DNA of 64,000 nt, from positions 1 through 64,000 of the forward strand of contig JAFKDC010000004.1 of NCBI GenBank assembly GCA_017255395.1. Direction: 5' to 3'. How positions within the stretch are numbered: position 1 is the first letter of the stretch; the number at the start of each line of letters is the position of its first letter. Both the position numbers and the translations under genes were made by a program. Shown piece by piece: positions 8,631 through 18,430 of the stretch. This DNA comes from Enemella evansiae. GTDB taxonomy: Bacteria > Pseudomonadota > Alphaproteobacteria > Rhodobacterales > Rhodobacteraceae. The notes beneath the pieces were generated by a model. The model had not been told where the DNA came from. It did not search any database and saw nothing but the letters and a program-made list of their open reading frames with translations.

Positions 8631-9518
8631 ATGTTGAAACGTAAGAAGTTCTGGTTCGCGATACTTGCGATTATTCCGACATTCGCGATTTTCGGATGGG
8701 TGCGTATGTATCCGATCGTCGAGACGCTTCGGCTGAGCATGTACCAATGGAACCTGCTGTCGAAGGACAAGATCTTCGTCGGACTGGCAAACTTTGCAGA
8801 GTTGTTCGGTGACGATCAGTTCCTCGATGCGCTGACCAATACCGCGATCATTGCCTTCGGCGCCATGGTCATCACGATCCCCACGTCAATGGCGCTGGCC
8901 GGTGTCATCTATCACCGGACCCGCAGCCGCTTTGCCGGGTTCTACGAAACCGCCGTCTTCATCCCGCATGTCGTGTCGCTTGTACCGGCTGCCATGGCCT
9001 GGAAATGGATATTCGACGCCAAGCTGGGGCCGCTGAACGCGATCATCGTGTCGCTTGGCGGAGAGGCGCAGGCCTGGCTGTTCGATCCCGTGCTCTCGGT
9101 TGTCTGCATCATCCTGCTGGTGTCGTGGCAAACGCTGGGCTACGCCGTTCTGATCTATCTGGTCGGGTTCCGGAACCTGCCGAAATCGGTCTTCGAGGCG
9201 GCCCGGCTGGATGGCGCCAACGGGGTGCAGTCCTTCCTTTACATGTCGGTGCCGCTGCTGAAGCCGATCACGCTTTACGTTTCCGTCGTCACCCTGATTT
9301 CCGGCTTCAACGTCTATGCGCAGGCCTATGTGCTGGCCTCGGACACGCAGGGCGCGCCGGGCAGGCTGGTCCGGGTTCTGGTGCTCGACATGCTCGAGAA
9401 CAGCTTCCAGAACTTCCGTGTCGGCTATGCCGCCGCAGAGGCCGTGATCCTCTTGCTTATCGTTCTGGTGCTGACCACGGTCCAGTTCGGCCTGCTGCGT
9501 CAGAAGGGGGGGAACTGA
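8631..9518 (+). CDS. Sugar ABC importer permease (MalF-like)
   Basis: 295 residues, about six membrane segments, with the CUT1 permease EAA loop FEAARLDGANGVQSF that docks onto the ATPase. I start at ATG 8631 (MLKRKKFW) because GAGG at 8621-8624 is a well-spaced ribosome site; ATG 8619, four codons earlier, has none. It lies second in the ABC cassette and two bases before the partner permease. Confidence 0.9.
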   Translation: MLKRKKFWFAILAIIPTFAIFGWVRMYPIVETLRLSMYQWNLLSKDKIFVGLANFAELFGDDQFLDALTNTAIIAFGAMVITIPTSMALAGVIYHRTRSRFAGFYETAVFIPHVVSLVPAAMAWKWIFDAKLGPLNAIIVSLGGEAQAWLFDPVLSVVCIILLVSWQTLGYAVLIYLVGFRNLPKSVFEAARLDGANGVQSFLYMSVPLLKPITLYVSVVTLISGFNVYAQAYVLASDTQGAPGRLVRVLVLDMLENSFQNFRVGYAAAEAVILLLIVLVLTTVQFGLLRQKGGN

Positions 9519-9520
9519 CC

Positions 9521-10357
9521 ATGTCCGCCAAAGCCCGCACCCGCCGTTCGAACTTCCTGATCGATGTGGCGCTGTTCCTGGTCTGCCTGGTGCTGCTGCT
9601 GCCCCTGATCATGCTGATCTCGAACGGCTTCAAGACCCCGGCAGAGATGCTTCAGTGGCCGCCCACCCTGCTGCCCCGCAATCCGACGCTGGAGAACTTC
9701 GTCACGGTCTTCACCGAGACGCCGCTGCTGCGCTGGATGTTCAACAGCTTCGCCTTCGCCTTCCTGTCGATGATCGCCATCGTCGCGACCTCTGCGCTGG
9801 CGGGCTATGTCGTGGCCAAGTTCCCCTTCAGGACGATCAACGTGATCTTCATCCTGTTTCTGACAACGGCGATCATCCCCTTCGAGGTCTACATGATCCC
9901 GCTGTATTTTCAGGTGAAGGCGCTGGGGGTGCTGAATTCGATCACCGGCCTGCTGATCGGCTACCTGGTGATGAGCTTCGGGATCTTCCTGATCCGCCAG
10001 AACGTCCTGACCTCGGTCCCCGACGAGTTGCTCGAAGCGGCCCGGATCGACGGGGCAGGGGAGTTCTGGATCTTCACCCATATCGTTCTGCCGCTGCTGC
10101 GCGGGCCGCTGGCCGCGCTGGCCGTGCTGGCCTTCTTCCAGGCCTGGACCGCCTTTGCCTGGCCGATCATCACGCTGACCCGGAAGACGGCCTTCACCAT
10201 CGAAGTCGGCCTTGCGAACTTCCAAAGCGCCTACACCGTCGAACTGTCCCTGCTGAGCGCGGCCTCTGCCGCCGTCATGGTGCCCTCCGTGCTCGCGTTT
10301 GTACTGCTGCGGCGCAACTTCGTCGAAGGCATCGCCGCAAGCGGGATGAAGGAATGA
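9521..10357 (+). CDS. Sugar ABC importer permease (MalG-like)
   Basis: 278 residues with six predicted membrane helices. The EAA loop LEAARIDGAGEFWIF and the ISNGFKTPAEM periplasmic segment are typical of MalG/UgpE-type subunits. It pairs with the upstream permease to form the channel. ATG 9521 follows GGGGGGAAC just after the previous stop. Confidence 0.9.
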   Translation: MSAKARTRRSNFLIDVALFLVCLVLLLPLIMLISNGFKTPAEMLQWPPTLLPRNPTLENFVTVFTETPLLRWMFNSFAFAFLSMIAIVATSALAGYVVAKFPFRTINVIFILFLTTAIIPFEVYMIPLYFQVKALGVLNSITGLLIGYLVMSFGIFLIRQNVLTSVPDELLEAARIDGAGEFWIFTHIVLPLLRGPLAALAVLAFFQAWTAFAWPIITLTRKTAFTIEVGLANFQSAYTVELSLLSAASAAVMVPSVLAFVLLRRNFVEGIAASGMKE

Positions 10358-10400
10358 AACCCGTCTTGAACCCTGTTCAGCGACTTCTGAAAGACTGGTA

Positions 10401-11465
10401 ATGACCCAAGTTGAAATCAAAGACCTGAGAAAAAGCTTTGGCGCCGTCGAAACCCTGCACGGGGTGTCCGTCGAGATCCCCGACGGGGCCTTTGTGGCGC
10501 TTGTCGGGCCTTCGGGCTGCGGGAAATCGACCATTCTGCGCCTGATTGCCGGCCTCGAGGAAATCACCAGCGGCGAGATCCGTGTCGGCGACCGGGTGAT
10601 CAACGACGTGGAATCCAAGAACCGCGATATCGCCATGGTGTTTCAGAACTATGCGCTCTATCCGCATATGACCGTGGCGCAGAACATGGGCTTCTCGCTG
10701 CGGCTACTGAAAAAGCCGAAGCGAGAGATCGCCAAGGCGGTGAAGGACGCCGCCGTCATGCTGGGGATCGACGGGCTGCTCGACCGGTATCCGAAACAGC
10801 TGTCCGGCGGGCAGCGGCAGCGCGTCGCCATGGGCCGGGCCATCGTGCGCCAGCCGCAGGTCTTCCTGTTCGACGAACCGCTGTCCAACCTCGACGCCAA
10901 GCTGCGCGTGCAGATGCGGGCAGAGCTGAAGGCCATGCACCAAAGGCTGCGGACAACGACGATCTACGTCACCCACGACCAGATCGAGGCCATGACCATG
11001 GCGGATATCGTGGTGGTCATGCGCGATGGCCACGTCGAGCAGGTCGGCAAGCCGCTCGATCTTTACGACCACCCGGTCAACCGCTTCGTTGCCGGGTTCA
11101 TCGGTTCGCCGGCGATGAACTTCCTTCCGGTTTCGACACGCGGGGGCAGCGATGACGTCGTGCTGAGCGATGGCCAGACGCTTGTCCTGCCGCAATACCG
11201 GGATCTGGACGGAGCGTTCGATCTGGGGTTCCGCCCCGAACATCTGCGCCACAGCCCCGACGACGCGGGCCTGCGTGCGGTGATCGACTCCAACGAACAG
11301 ACGGGTTCGGAAACCCTGCTACAGGCGCAGCTGGCCGGGGTGTCGATCACCGCGCTGCTGCGCGAACGGTTCGATTGCCACGCCGGGGAGACCCATGGCT
11401 TCACCGTGGATCCGCAGCTGGTGCAGTTCTTCGACCGCACCAGCGGAATGCGGATCGTGCCCTAG
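10401..11465 (+). CDS. Sugar ABC importer ATPase (UgpC/MsmK family)
   Basis: 354 residues. Walker A GPSGCGKST, signature LSGGQRQR, Walker B VFLFDEP, the D-loop SNLDAKL and the switch His in VTHDQ are all intact, followed by the C-terminal regulatory OB-fold domain found in UgpC/MalK-type ATPases (DLGFRPEHL). It powers the preceding importer. It ends the rightward operon, and its TAG overlaps the stop of the convergent epimerase gene by three bases. Confidence 0.92.
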   Translation: MTQVEIKDLRKSFGAVETLHGVSVEIPDGAFVALVGPSGCGKSTILRLIAGLEEITSGEIRVGDRVINDVESKNRDIAMVFQNYALYPHMTVAQNMGFSLRLLKKPKREIAKAVKDAAVMLGIDGLLDRYPKQLSGGQRQRVAMGRAIVRQPQVFLFDEPLSNLDAKLRVQMRAELKAMHQRLRTTTIYVTHDQIEAMTMADIVVVMRDGHVEQVGKPLDLYDHPVNRFVAGFIGSPAMNFLPVSTRGGSDDVVLSDGQTLVLPQYRDLDGAFDLGFRPEHLRHSPDDAGLRAVIDSNEQTGSETLLQAQLAGVSITALLRERFDCHAGETHGFTVDPQLVQFFDRTSGMRIVP

Positions 11466-12661
11466 CGACCGGCTGTCCGGATCGCCGCCAGCAGGCTGAG
11501 CCCGGTGTGATAGCCGGGATCGAGATCGGGGGTCGCGGGCACAAAGTCGACGGGTCCGTCGACGGTCCGGGTTTGATAGGCAAAGCCCAGATCCTGCCGC
11601 CAGTACTGCGTGAAGAAGGCCGCATCGGCCTTCTTCCACGGGGCGATCAGCCGGCTGTCCCCGGTCAACTGGTATCCAAGGGCACAGGCGCGGATCGCTT
11701 CGGGCATTGGCCACCACGGAAAATAGGGCGATTTCAGCGCGCCGCTGGAGGCCGAGAGATAAAGCGCAATTCCCGGTCCCTGCATCCCGATTTCCATACA
11801 GCGGAGGAGTATATCGACAATCCGGTCAAGCCGTTCCTGATCCGGGCGCACCGCGAGATGTTCGAAGGCAAAGCCGCAAAATTCGATGGCGTGCCCGACA
11901 TTGCAGGTGTCTTCGCCGTGAATGGTCAGCAAAAGGCCAGAGTCGGGGTCGAAATGCCGGTCGAGCACATGCGTGATAAAGCGGTCCGCAAAATCGGTCT
12001 CTTCGGAATATCCAAGGCGATGCAGAAGGCCGGATGCCGCAAGCAAAATCATGCGCGGCCCGAAATCATCCGGTTCCGCCGCAATATTTTCCTGTGACAG
12101 CGGTTTTGTTTCATCCATCTGAAACCGCCCGTCTTCGACGGCGGCAATGACCTCTTTGAGGTAGGTCAGGTAATTGCCTGACATCTCTGGCTCGTATAGA
12201 TGCGAGGCCGCAAAAAGCCCCTTGGAGACAAAGGCGTCGGAATAGGTATAGACCGATCCGGCGGGCGCCTGAGGTGTGAAGGCACCGTCTTGGGCAATCA
12301 CGGGCTGTCCGTCAGGCCCGTAGAGGAAATAGGCATGGCCGTCCCCGGCCTGCTTCTCGGCCAGGCGCCTGTAGAGCGCGGCACCGGTTTCGCGAAGCCG
12401 GTCCGAGAACGCCGAGTCCAAGTCCTTGTAATGCATCGTGAAACTGGCCAGCGCCTCCAGCCCGCGCCCCTGTATCCAGCCGTAGGTATAGTCAGGACCG
12501 CGCGCGCCCGAGGCGGCATCGTAATCGTTTCCGGTAATCGAATGCACCTTGGTATTCAGGAAGCCGCCAGCCAGACTTCCGCGCGCCATCAGCCAGTTCA
12601 GCGTTGCACGATTGCAGGCGTCATAGCGCTCGGCGGAGTCTTGTATCCATTCAGTATGCAT
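11462..12661 (-). CDS. AGE-family epimerase/isomerase
   Basis: 399 residues of the (alpha/alpha)6-barrel N-acylglucosamine 2-epimerase family, which interconverts C2 epimers or aldose/ketose pairs of free or N-acyl sugars. Visible are YGWIQGRGLEALASF near the N-terminus and TCNVGHAIEFCGF, the family's usual HPGHAIEW region. The start at 12661 (MHTEW) has GAGG nine bases upstream; longer in-frame starts lack one. It is convergent with the amino-sugar operon, with overlapping stops. It probably serves the same sugar, for instance epimerising it before phosphorylation. Confidence 0.82.
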   Translation of the reverse strand: MHTEWIQDSAERYDACNRATLNWLMARGSLAGGFLNTKVHSITGNDYDAASGARGPDYTYGWIQGRGLEALASFTMHYKDLDSAFSDRLRETGAALYRRLAEKQAGDGHAYFLYGPDGQPVIAQDGAFTPQAPAGSVYTYSDAFVSKGLFAASHLYEPEMSGNYLTYLKEVIAAVEDGRFQMDETKPLSQENIAAEPDDFGPRMILLAASGLLHRLGYSEETDFADRFITHVLDRHFDPDSGLLLTIHGEDTCNVGHAIEFCGFAFEHLAVRPDQERLDRIVDILLRCMEIGMQGPGIALYLSASSGALKSPYFPWWPMPEAIRACALGYQLTGDSRLIAPWKKADAAFFTQYWRQDLGFAYQTRTVDGPVDFVPATPDLDPGYHTGLSLLAAIRTAGR

Positions 12662-12754
12662 TGAATCGGTCCTCGAATTAATGACAGGCGCTGATTTCGC
12701 CTGTTCTCCCTGTATTCCGCGCGGACGCCCCCATTTCATGGGATCTTTCTGCGA

Positions 12755-12773
12755 CAATTCTGCGGCGGAATTG
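12755..12773. promoter_or_regulatory. Inverted repeat upstream of epimerase gene
   Basis: CAATTC (12755-12760) and GAATTG (12768-12773) form a perfect 6-bp inverted repeat with a 7-bp spacer, about 95 bases upstream of the epimerase start. It could be an operator for that gene. It does not match the GTGCAATC half-sites of the amino-sugar promoter, so the binding protein is unknown. Confidence 0.3.
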
Positions 12774-12899
12774 CAGGCGCGCGCGGCGCCATGTTCTGAT
12801 ATGAGTCCCGGTATGACGCGGTTGCGCAGATCACCGGACGGCGGGAATCTCAGAGAGTTTTCTTCTCTCGCCCGTCGAATTGCAACGAATAAATCGAGG

Positions 12900-13856
12900 T
12901 CACGTATTCAGCAGCGCGGCGGCCGTGGCGGAACAGGTGGCAAGGTGGGTCGTAATGCCCGCCCGCATGGTGGCCAGTATCGGATCGACGCGGTCTAGTC
13001 CGGCGGATACCAGAAGCGCGACGTCCTTGCCTTTCATCTGCGCGATGTCGGCGCCGATGATACGGTTGTCCATTTCGCCGAGGATTGCATTGCCCTCGGC
13101 ATCTATGAAGCGCCCGGAAATGACGGCCTGCGCGCCTCGGGCCTTGTAGGCCTCCAGAAGGTCGAGAGACACGAGGCCGCATCGGACCACGTGGCTGTCA
13201 GGCTCGCAGGACCCGGCGGCGAACAGCACCTTGTTGCAGGTGCGCACCGCGTCCAGCTGGCGTGCGATCACGGGTTCTGCGCGCAGCATCTCGGCGAGGC
13301 CGGGTTGTTCGACCAGCAGCGGCGCGTGAAGGTTGATGCAGGTGGCGTCGAACTTCTGCGCAAGATTGGCCGAGCATGTCTCGGCGGCGAAGCCCAGCGG
13401 CGTTGTCATCGAGCCGACCAGCTGGACGATTTCGATCTCGGGGATGGGGCGGCGTTCCGCATATTGCGAGACCTTGAAGATCGTCTCGCCCCAGGACACA
13501 CCCAGCCGGTCCCCGCGCGCCAGCAGCTGCGGCAACCAGTCCGAGGCGGCGCGGGCCACGCGTGACAGGGTCTGGTCCCCGGTTTCGCCGGTGGGGACCA
13601 CCAGGCACTCTTTCAGTCCGAATTTTTCCCGCAGCTCGCTGGAGATCTGGCGCTCGCGGAACACGTCGGGGCTGAGAGAGATCCGCACGTATTCGCGCCT
13701 GCGCGCCTCGCCGAGGTAGTTGACCACCGTCGCCCGCGACAGCCCCAGCTTCTCGGCGATCTCGGACTGGTTGAGGTCGTCGTGGTAATAGGCCCAGGCC
13801 GCTTCGATGATCTGGTCCTCGATCTGCTGGCGCTGCTGTATCGGATCACGCGGCAT
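12900..13856 (-). CDS. SorC/DeoR-type sugar-binding transcriptional regulator
   Basis: 318 residues. The N-terminal HTH (YYHDDLNQSEIAEKLGLSRA, then TVVNYLGEARRREYV) is followed by the SorC effector domain with GVSWGETIFKVSQ, IVQLVGS and the C-terminal VSAGLDRVDPILATMRAG motif that binds a phosphorylated sugar. It is the last gene of the leftward nucleoside-importer operon. ATG 13856 lies inside the end of the permease gene (11-base overlap) with AAGG upstream. It probably controls both the importer and the divergent salvage operon, with a sugar phosphate such as methylthioribose-1-phosphate as signal; the ligand is inferred. Confidence 0.88.
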   Translation of the reverse strand: MPRDPIQQRQQIEDQIIEAAWAYYHDDLNQSEIAEKLGLSRATVVNYLGEARRREYVRISLSPDVFRERQISSELREKFGLKECLVVPTGETGDQTLSRVARAASDWLPQLLARGDRLGVSWGETIFKVSQYAERRPIPEIEIVQLVGSMTTPLGFAAETCSANLAQKFDATCINLHAPLLVEQPGLAEMLRAEPVIARQLDAVRTCNKVLFAAGSCEPDSHVVRCGLVSLDLLEAYKARGAQAVISGRFIDAEGNAILGEMDNRIIGADIAQMKGKDVALLVSAGLDRVDPILATMRAGITTHLATCSATAAALLNT

Positions 13857-14745
13857 GGGCACGCCTTGTCCGCCGCCGGTAGCTGAGGGCCAGCACGAAG
13901 AGCGCCAGCACGTAGGGCAGGGCGTCGGTGGCCTGTTGCGGCAGGCCAAGCCCCTGCAGGCGCACGCTCATCGCGTCGATAAGGCCGAAGAGCAGGGCGC
14001 CCAGCAGGATCCAGAGCAGGCGCCCCCGGCACATCATCACGATGACCAGCGCGATCCACCCACGCCCGGCGCTCATGCCCTCGGTAAAGAGCGTCACGTT
14101 CGAGATCGACAGTTGCGCGCCGCCAAGGGCGCAGAGCGCGCCGCAGGCGAGCAGCGCGGTTGTCTTGATCCGCTCGGGCGAGATGCCGACCGTGCGCAGT
14201 GCCTCGGCATTCTGCCCGGCGGCCCGCAACCGCAGCCCAAGGTTGTTGTGGTGCAGGAAGCGGTGCACGGCGAAGGCCAGCGCCACCGCAAGCCAGACCA
14301 GCACCGACTGACCCGACAGGAAACTGCCGAGGACGGGAATATCCCCGACCGGGCCAAGGTCGATATTGGGCAATGCGGCGATGGCGGGGTCGTCGAACTG
14401 GCCGGACACGCCGAAGAGGCTGCGCAGCAGCAGGGCGGTCAGGCCAACGGCGAGGATGTTGATGCCGATGCTGACGATGATGTCGTCGCCTTTCCGCCAG
14501 ACGCTGAAGAACGCGAACAACAGCCCGAAGACGGCGCCCGCGACAAGGGCCGCGGCAAGGCCCCCCAAGGGGGAGCCGGTGTAGAAGGTGCCCGCGACGG
14601 CGGCGAAAGCGCCGACCAGCATCATGCCTTCGAGAGAGATGTTGAAGACGCCCGAACGCTCGCACAGGGCGCCGCCAATGGCGGCCAGCAGCACCGGGGT
14701 GACAAGGCGCGGAACGGAATCGATCAGGGCTGCGTCAAAGAGCAT
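13846..14745 (-). CDS. Nucleoside ABC importer permease (second subunit)
   Basis: 299 residues and about eight membrane segments, in the BPD_transp_2 family. SGVFNISLEGMMLVGAF near the N-terminus and GLRLRAAGQNAEALRTVGIS in the cytoplasmic coupling loop are diagnostic of BmpA-type purine nucleoside importers. It lies four bases after the first permease. Together with the ATPase and BmpA-like protein it forms a complete importer whose genomic partners (phosphorylase, deaminase, MtnA) point to adenosine-like 5'-modified nucleosides. Confidence 0.9.
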   Translation of the reverse strand: MLFDAALIDSVPRLVTPVLLAAIGGALCERSGVFNISLEGMMLVGAFAAVAGTFYTGSPLGGLAAALVAGAVFGLLFAFFSVWRKGDDIIVSIGINILAVGLTALLLRSLFGVSGQFDDPAIAALPNIDLGPVGDIPVLGSFLSGQSVLVWLAVALAFAVHRFLHHNNLGLRLRAAGQNAEALRTVGISPERIKTTALLACGALCALGGAQLSISNVTLFTEGMSAGRGWIALVIVMMCRGRLLWILLGALLFGLIDAMSVRLQGLGLPQQATDALPYVLALFVLALSYRRRTRRAHAA

Positions 14746-14749
14746 CGCG

Positions 14750-15775
14750 TTACCTCGTGCCGCCGGAGATGGCTGTCAGTTTCCCGGCAAACCCGGCCAG
14801 CGTCAAAACGATCAGGGCCTGGATGACCTGACCGAACTCGCGCGGGATGCCGGCCGTCCGTTCCATGCCGATGGATCCTGTGGCCAGCATGGCGAAGAAA
14901 AAGGCCGTCAGCGGCACAAGGCCGGGGCGGACCGCTGCCAGCAGGACCGCGGCGATGCCGGTCCAGGCGTAAAGCGGCGTGGTCAGCATCCCGTCGACAA
15001 AGCGCTGGCTGCTGCCAAAGACGGCGACAAAGCCGGTCATGCCCGCCGCCGCGCCGCTGAGCATCAGGGTCCTGTAATAGAGCCGCCTGTTGGGAAAGCC
15101 CGAGGCCCGGGCAAATCCCGCGCTGTAGCCGCGCAGGCGGCTGCGATAGCCGAAGACGGTGAACCGTTCCAAGATGACGTAGGCCAGCGCGGCGGCGCCG
15201 ATCAGGAAGATGCCATAGTCGAGGATCGTGCCCTGAAAGCGCGGCAGACCGGCCTCGCGCAGGATGCGGAAGGTCTGGGTCGCGCCGCTGGCCACGTCGC
15301 GGAAGGGATGCGACACGGCGTAGGAGGCAAGGAAAGAGGCCGGGTAGTTCAGCAGGAGCGAGCCGATCAGCAGCGGCACCCCGGTGCCACGTTCCAGCAA
15401 TCCCGCCAGAACGGCCCAGCAGGCGCCTGCCGTCATGGCCGCCAGCAGCGCGACCACCGCGACGACAAGGGGCGGCGCGGGCAGGTAAACCCCCACCAGT
15501 GCCGCGACCAGCCCGCCCAGCACCAGCTGGCCTTCGCCGCCGATGTTCAGCAGCCCCGCGCGGAACGAGATGAGCACGGCCAGCGCCATCCCAAGCAGGA
15601 TCGTGTAGCGACTGAGGGTTGCGTATAGGTTGAAGAAGTTGCGCCCGCCAAAGGCGCCGTTGAAGAAGCTGGCGGCGATCTCGCCGCTGCCCGGGACAAG
15701 AAGCGGAAACAGCACGAGGGCGAGCAGCCCGGCGCCGATGGGCACCAGCCTCCGGCTTGTGAACAGATGCGTCAT
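14750..15775 (-). CDS. Nucleoside ABC importer permease (first subunit)
   Basis: 341 residues with many hydrophobic helices. FRAGLLNIGGEGQLVLGGLV is the family's hallmark loop, and the coupling segment SRLRGYSAGFARASGFPNRR is present. Its ATG overlaps the ATPase stop by four bases. It corresponds to the first inner-membrane subunit of BmpA-type (NupP/YufP-like) purine nucleoside ABC systems. Confidence 0.9.
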   Translation of the reverse strand: MTHLFTSRRLVPIGAGLLALVLFPLLVPGSGEIAASFFNGAFGGRNFFNLYATLSRYTILLGMALAVLISFRAGLLNIGGEGQLVLGGLVAALVGVYLPAPPLVVAVVALLAAMTAGACWAVLAGLLERGTGVPLLIGSLLLNYPASFLASYAVSHPFRDVASGATQTFRILREAGLPRFQGTILDYGIFLIGAAALAYVILERFTVFGYRSRLRGYSAGFARASGFPNRRLYYRTLMLSGAAAGMTGFVAVFGSSQRFVDGMLTTPLYAWTGIAAVLLAAVRPGLVPLTAFFFAMLATGSIGMERTAGIPREFGQVIQALIVLTLAGFAGKLTAISGGTR

Positions 15776-17334
15776 GCGTGCTTGTCCCCGATGTGCCCGC
15801 CGCCCGCCATCGCGGCGCCTATGGCAAAGGTGTCAAGGGCGTCGCGCGGGAATATGCGCCCTATCGCGCCCTCGTAGATCACCCCGACCCGGTCGCTGAG
15901 GGCGAACAGCTCTTCAAGGTCGCTGCTGACAAGGACGATGGCGCAGCCCGATTTCGCCAGGTCGAGAAGCTGGCCGTGGATGGTTGCCATGGCGCCCACG
16001 TCGACGCCCCAGCAGGGGTTTTCGACAAGCAGCAGCCGGGGCTGTGCCGAAACCTCGCGCGCCACCACGACCTTTTGCTGGTTGCCGCCCGACAGCTTCC
16101 CCACATGCAGTTGCGCAGAGGGCGTGCGGATGTCGAATGCCTCGATAAGTGTCTCTGCATGGCGGGTCATGGCGCGCTTGCGCAGCCAGCCGCGGCGCGA
16201 GAAGGCGGCGGTATGCTCGCGCCCGGCGGCGGCGTTCTCGGTGATGCTGCCCTGCGCCGCAAGGCCAACCGACATGCGGTCCTCGGACATGTACCCGATG
16301 CCTGCGGCGCGGCGCTCTGCGACGCTTTTTCCGGTGATCTCCTCGCCCCGGAACAGAACCGTTCCGCCAGTTGGCGTTTCCAGCCCCATCAGCACGTCCA
16401 CAAGCGCCTTCTGGCCATTGCCCGACACACCGGCGATCCCGAAGATCTCGCCTTCCGCCACGTCGAAGGACACCGCGTCGACGCGCGGCTTGCCCGAGGG
16501 TCCGGCGACGGTGAGGTCGCGGATGCTGAGCACGGTTCTGTCCGTTGCCGCGTTGACCTTGGCCGGGGCCTCGATCTGCGCCCCGACCATCAGCCCGGCC
16601 AGTTCCGCGCGGTCCGTCGCCTCTGCCGCGCGCTCTGCCACCAGCGCGCCGCGCCGCATCACCAGGATACGCTCGGCATTTGCGATCACTTCGTCCAGCT
16701 TGTGGGAAATCAGCACGATGGAGGCCCCTTCTTTCTGAAGGCGCCGCAGCATGTCGAAGAGGGACAGGCATTCCTGCGGCGTCAGGACCGCCGTCGGTTC
16801 GTCCAGAAAGATCACTTGGGCATCGCGGAACAGCAGCTTGAGTATCTCGACGCGCTGCTTTTCCCCGACGCTGAGGTCCGCGACGGTCGCCTGCAGGTCG
16901 AGGCGGAAGTCGTAGGTCTTGATGATGTCGCGCAGCCGCGCTTCGGCGGCGCGGAAGGGGATGCGGGCCAGCGGGCCGCCGCCCTCGTTGCCCACCAGCA
17001 CGTTCTCGATGACGGTGAGTTCCGGGTACAGCTTGAAATGCTGGTGCACCATGCCGAACCCCGCGTCGATCGCGTCGCGTGCCGAGGCGAAGCGGCGCGG
17101 CGTCCCGCCGACCTCGACATGGCCGGTGTCGGGGTCGACAAGGCCGAACAGAACGCCCATCGCCGTGGACTTTCCGGCACCGTTTTCGCCGATCAGGGCC
17201 AGGAACTCTCCCTGTCGGATGTCGAAGCTGACATCCGACAGGGCCTTGACCGGCCCAAAGGACCGGGAAACGTTGCGCAGGCTGCAAACCGCGCGGTCGG
17301 CGGGAACGGGTGTCGGCACGCTGGCCCCCGTCAC
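15772..17334 (-). CDS. Nucleoside ABC importer ATPase (two-domain)
   Basis: 520 residues with two nucleotide-binding domains in tandem. The first has a canonical Walker A (GENGAGKST), signature (LSVGEKQR) and Walker B (VIFLDEPTAVL). The second has a relaxed Walker A (GVSGNGQKA) and signature LSGGNQQK, as is normal for the YufO/RbsA group. It energises uptake by the BmpA-like importer. Start overlaps the stop of the binding-protein gene by four bases. Confidence 0.92.
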   Translation of the reverse strand: MTGASVPTPVPADRAVCSLRNVSRSFGPVKALSDVSFDIRQGEFLALIGENGAGKSTAMGVLFGLVDPDTGHVEVGGTPRRFASARDAIDAGFGMVHQHFKLYPELTVIENVLVGNEGGGPLARIPFRAAEARLRDIIKTYDFRLDLQATVADLSVGEKQRVEILKLLFRDAQVIFLDEPTAVLTPQECLSLFDMLRRLQKEGASIVLISHKLDEVIANAERILVMRRGALVAERAAEATDRAELAGLMVGAQIEAPAKVNAATDRTVLSIRDLTVAGPSGKPRVDAVSFDVAEGEIFGIAGVSGNGQKALVDVLMGLETPTGGTVLFRGEEITGKSVAERRAAGIGYMSEDRMSVGLAAQGSITENAAAGREHTAAFSRRGWLRKRAMTRHAETLIEAFDIRTPSAQLHVGKLSGGNQQKVVVAREVSAQPRLLLVENPCWGVDVGAMATIHGQLLDLAKSGCAIVLVSSDLEELFALSDRVGVIYEGAIGRIFPRDALDTFAIGAAMAGGGHIGDKHA

Positions 17335-18347
17335 TCGGCCATCAGGGGGTCGTTCACGGTCACGTCGCCCGAGATGATCCGGGCGGCCAGCGCGCGCGTT
17401 TCCTCGGCGACGGCGGGCATCTCGGCGATCAGGCAGCCGCTTTCGGCGATGGCATCGGCCTCGTCCATGGCGATGGCGCCCATGCCTTTCTCTGCCAGGC
17501 CAAAGCTGGCGAAGACCGCGTCCTCGCCCGCGGCGATGGCCTCGAGGGATTGCAGGATGGCTTCGTCAACCCGTTTCAGCGCGCTGTCGATCATGCGGCC
17601 CTCGGCGAATTCGCAAAGGTTGGTGTCGACGCCGAAGACCTTGAAGCCTGCCTCTGACGCGGCCTCGAAGACGCCAAAGCTGCCACCGGCGGCGGCGGCA
17701 TAGATGACGTCGGCGCCCTGCGCGCCGAGGGCCAGCGCCTGTTCCTTCGCGCGCACCGGGTCCGAGAAGGGGTTCTGCCCGCCGACCCAGCGCACCTGAA
17801 CGTCAATGTCGGGGTTCAGGTGATGCGCACCATCGGCGAAGCTGTCGGTAAAGCGGTGCATGAAGGGAATGTCGATCGGCCCGACCACGCCCAGCTTGCC
17901 GGTCTCGGATGCCTTGGCGGCCATGAAGCCCATCAGGAAAGAGGCCTCGTGTTCGCGGAAAACGGCGCAGTGGATATTCGCGGGGCGATCGCCCTGCGGG
18001 CAGGCGTCGACGATCAGGAAGTCCGTATCCGGTGCCGTCGGCGCGACCTCCAGCACCCCGTCGACCGCCGAAAAGCTCACCGCCACGACGATGTCGGCGC
18101 CGTTGCCGACGGCGGCGTAGAGGTTTTCCAGCATCGCCGGGGGCGAGTCGCTTTCGTAGCTGGCGATGCTGCCGTTCATGGCGGCGGCGGCTGCCTCGCT
18201 GCCCTCGCGGCCAAGGCGCAGGAAGGCGTTGTTCCCGATCGGGTTCGGCGTCACGTAAATGATCTGCTCACCTTCGGCCAGGGCGGGGGCGGCAAAGCCT
18301 GCCATGCCCAAAGTCGCGGCGGCGGCAGCGGCGGCAAGATGTTTCAT
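17331..18347 (-). CDS. BmpA-type nucleoside-binding lipoprotein/periplasmic protein
   Basis: 338 residues with a signal peptide (cleavage after APALA, about residue 24). There is no lipobox Cys, so it is a soluble periplasmic protein. The BMP fold is marked by IVVAVSFSAVDGVLEVA, EHEASFLMGFMAA, KLGVVGPIDIPFMHRFTDSF and VIYAAAAGGSFGVFEAA, and the purine-nucleoside contacts of this family lie in these loops. ATG 18347 has GGGAG upstream; a longer in-frame start lacks one. First gene of the leftward operon. Confidence 0.88.
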   Translation of the reverse strand: MKHLAAAAAAATLGMAGFAAPALAEGEQIIYVTPNPIGNNAFLRLGREGSEAAAAAMNGSIASYESDSPPAMLENLYAAVGNGADIVVAVSFSAVDGVLEVAPTAPDTDFLIVDACPQGDRPANIHCAVFREHEASFLMGFMAAKASETGKLGVVGPIDIPFMHRFTDSFADGAHHLNPDIDVQVRWVGGQNPFSDPVRAKEQALALGAQGADVIYAAAAGGSFGVFEAASEAGFKVFGVDTNLCEFAEGRMIDSALKRVDEAILQSLEAIAAGEDAVFASFGLAEKGMGAIAMDEADAIAESGCLIAEMPAVAEETRALAARIISGDVTVNDPLMAE

Positions 18348-18430
18348 TTCGGATACTCCCTGTTCTGATCGTCGCGGCCACGCATAGGGGTGGCGCTCTC
18401 TCCGACACAAGCGGTACTGTTTAGTTCATC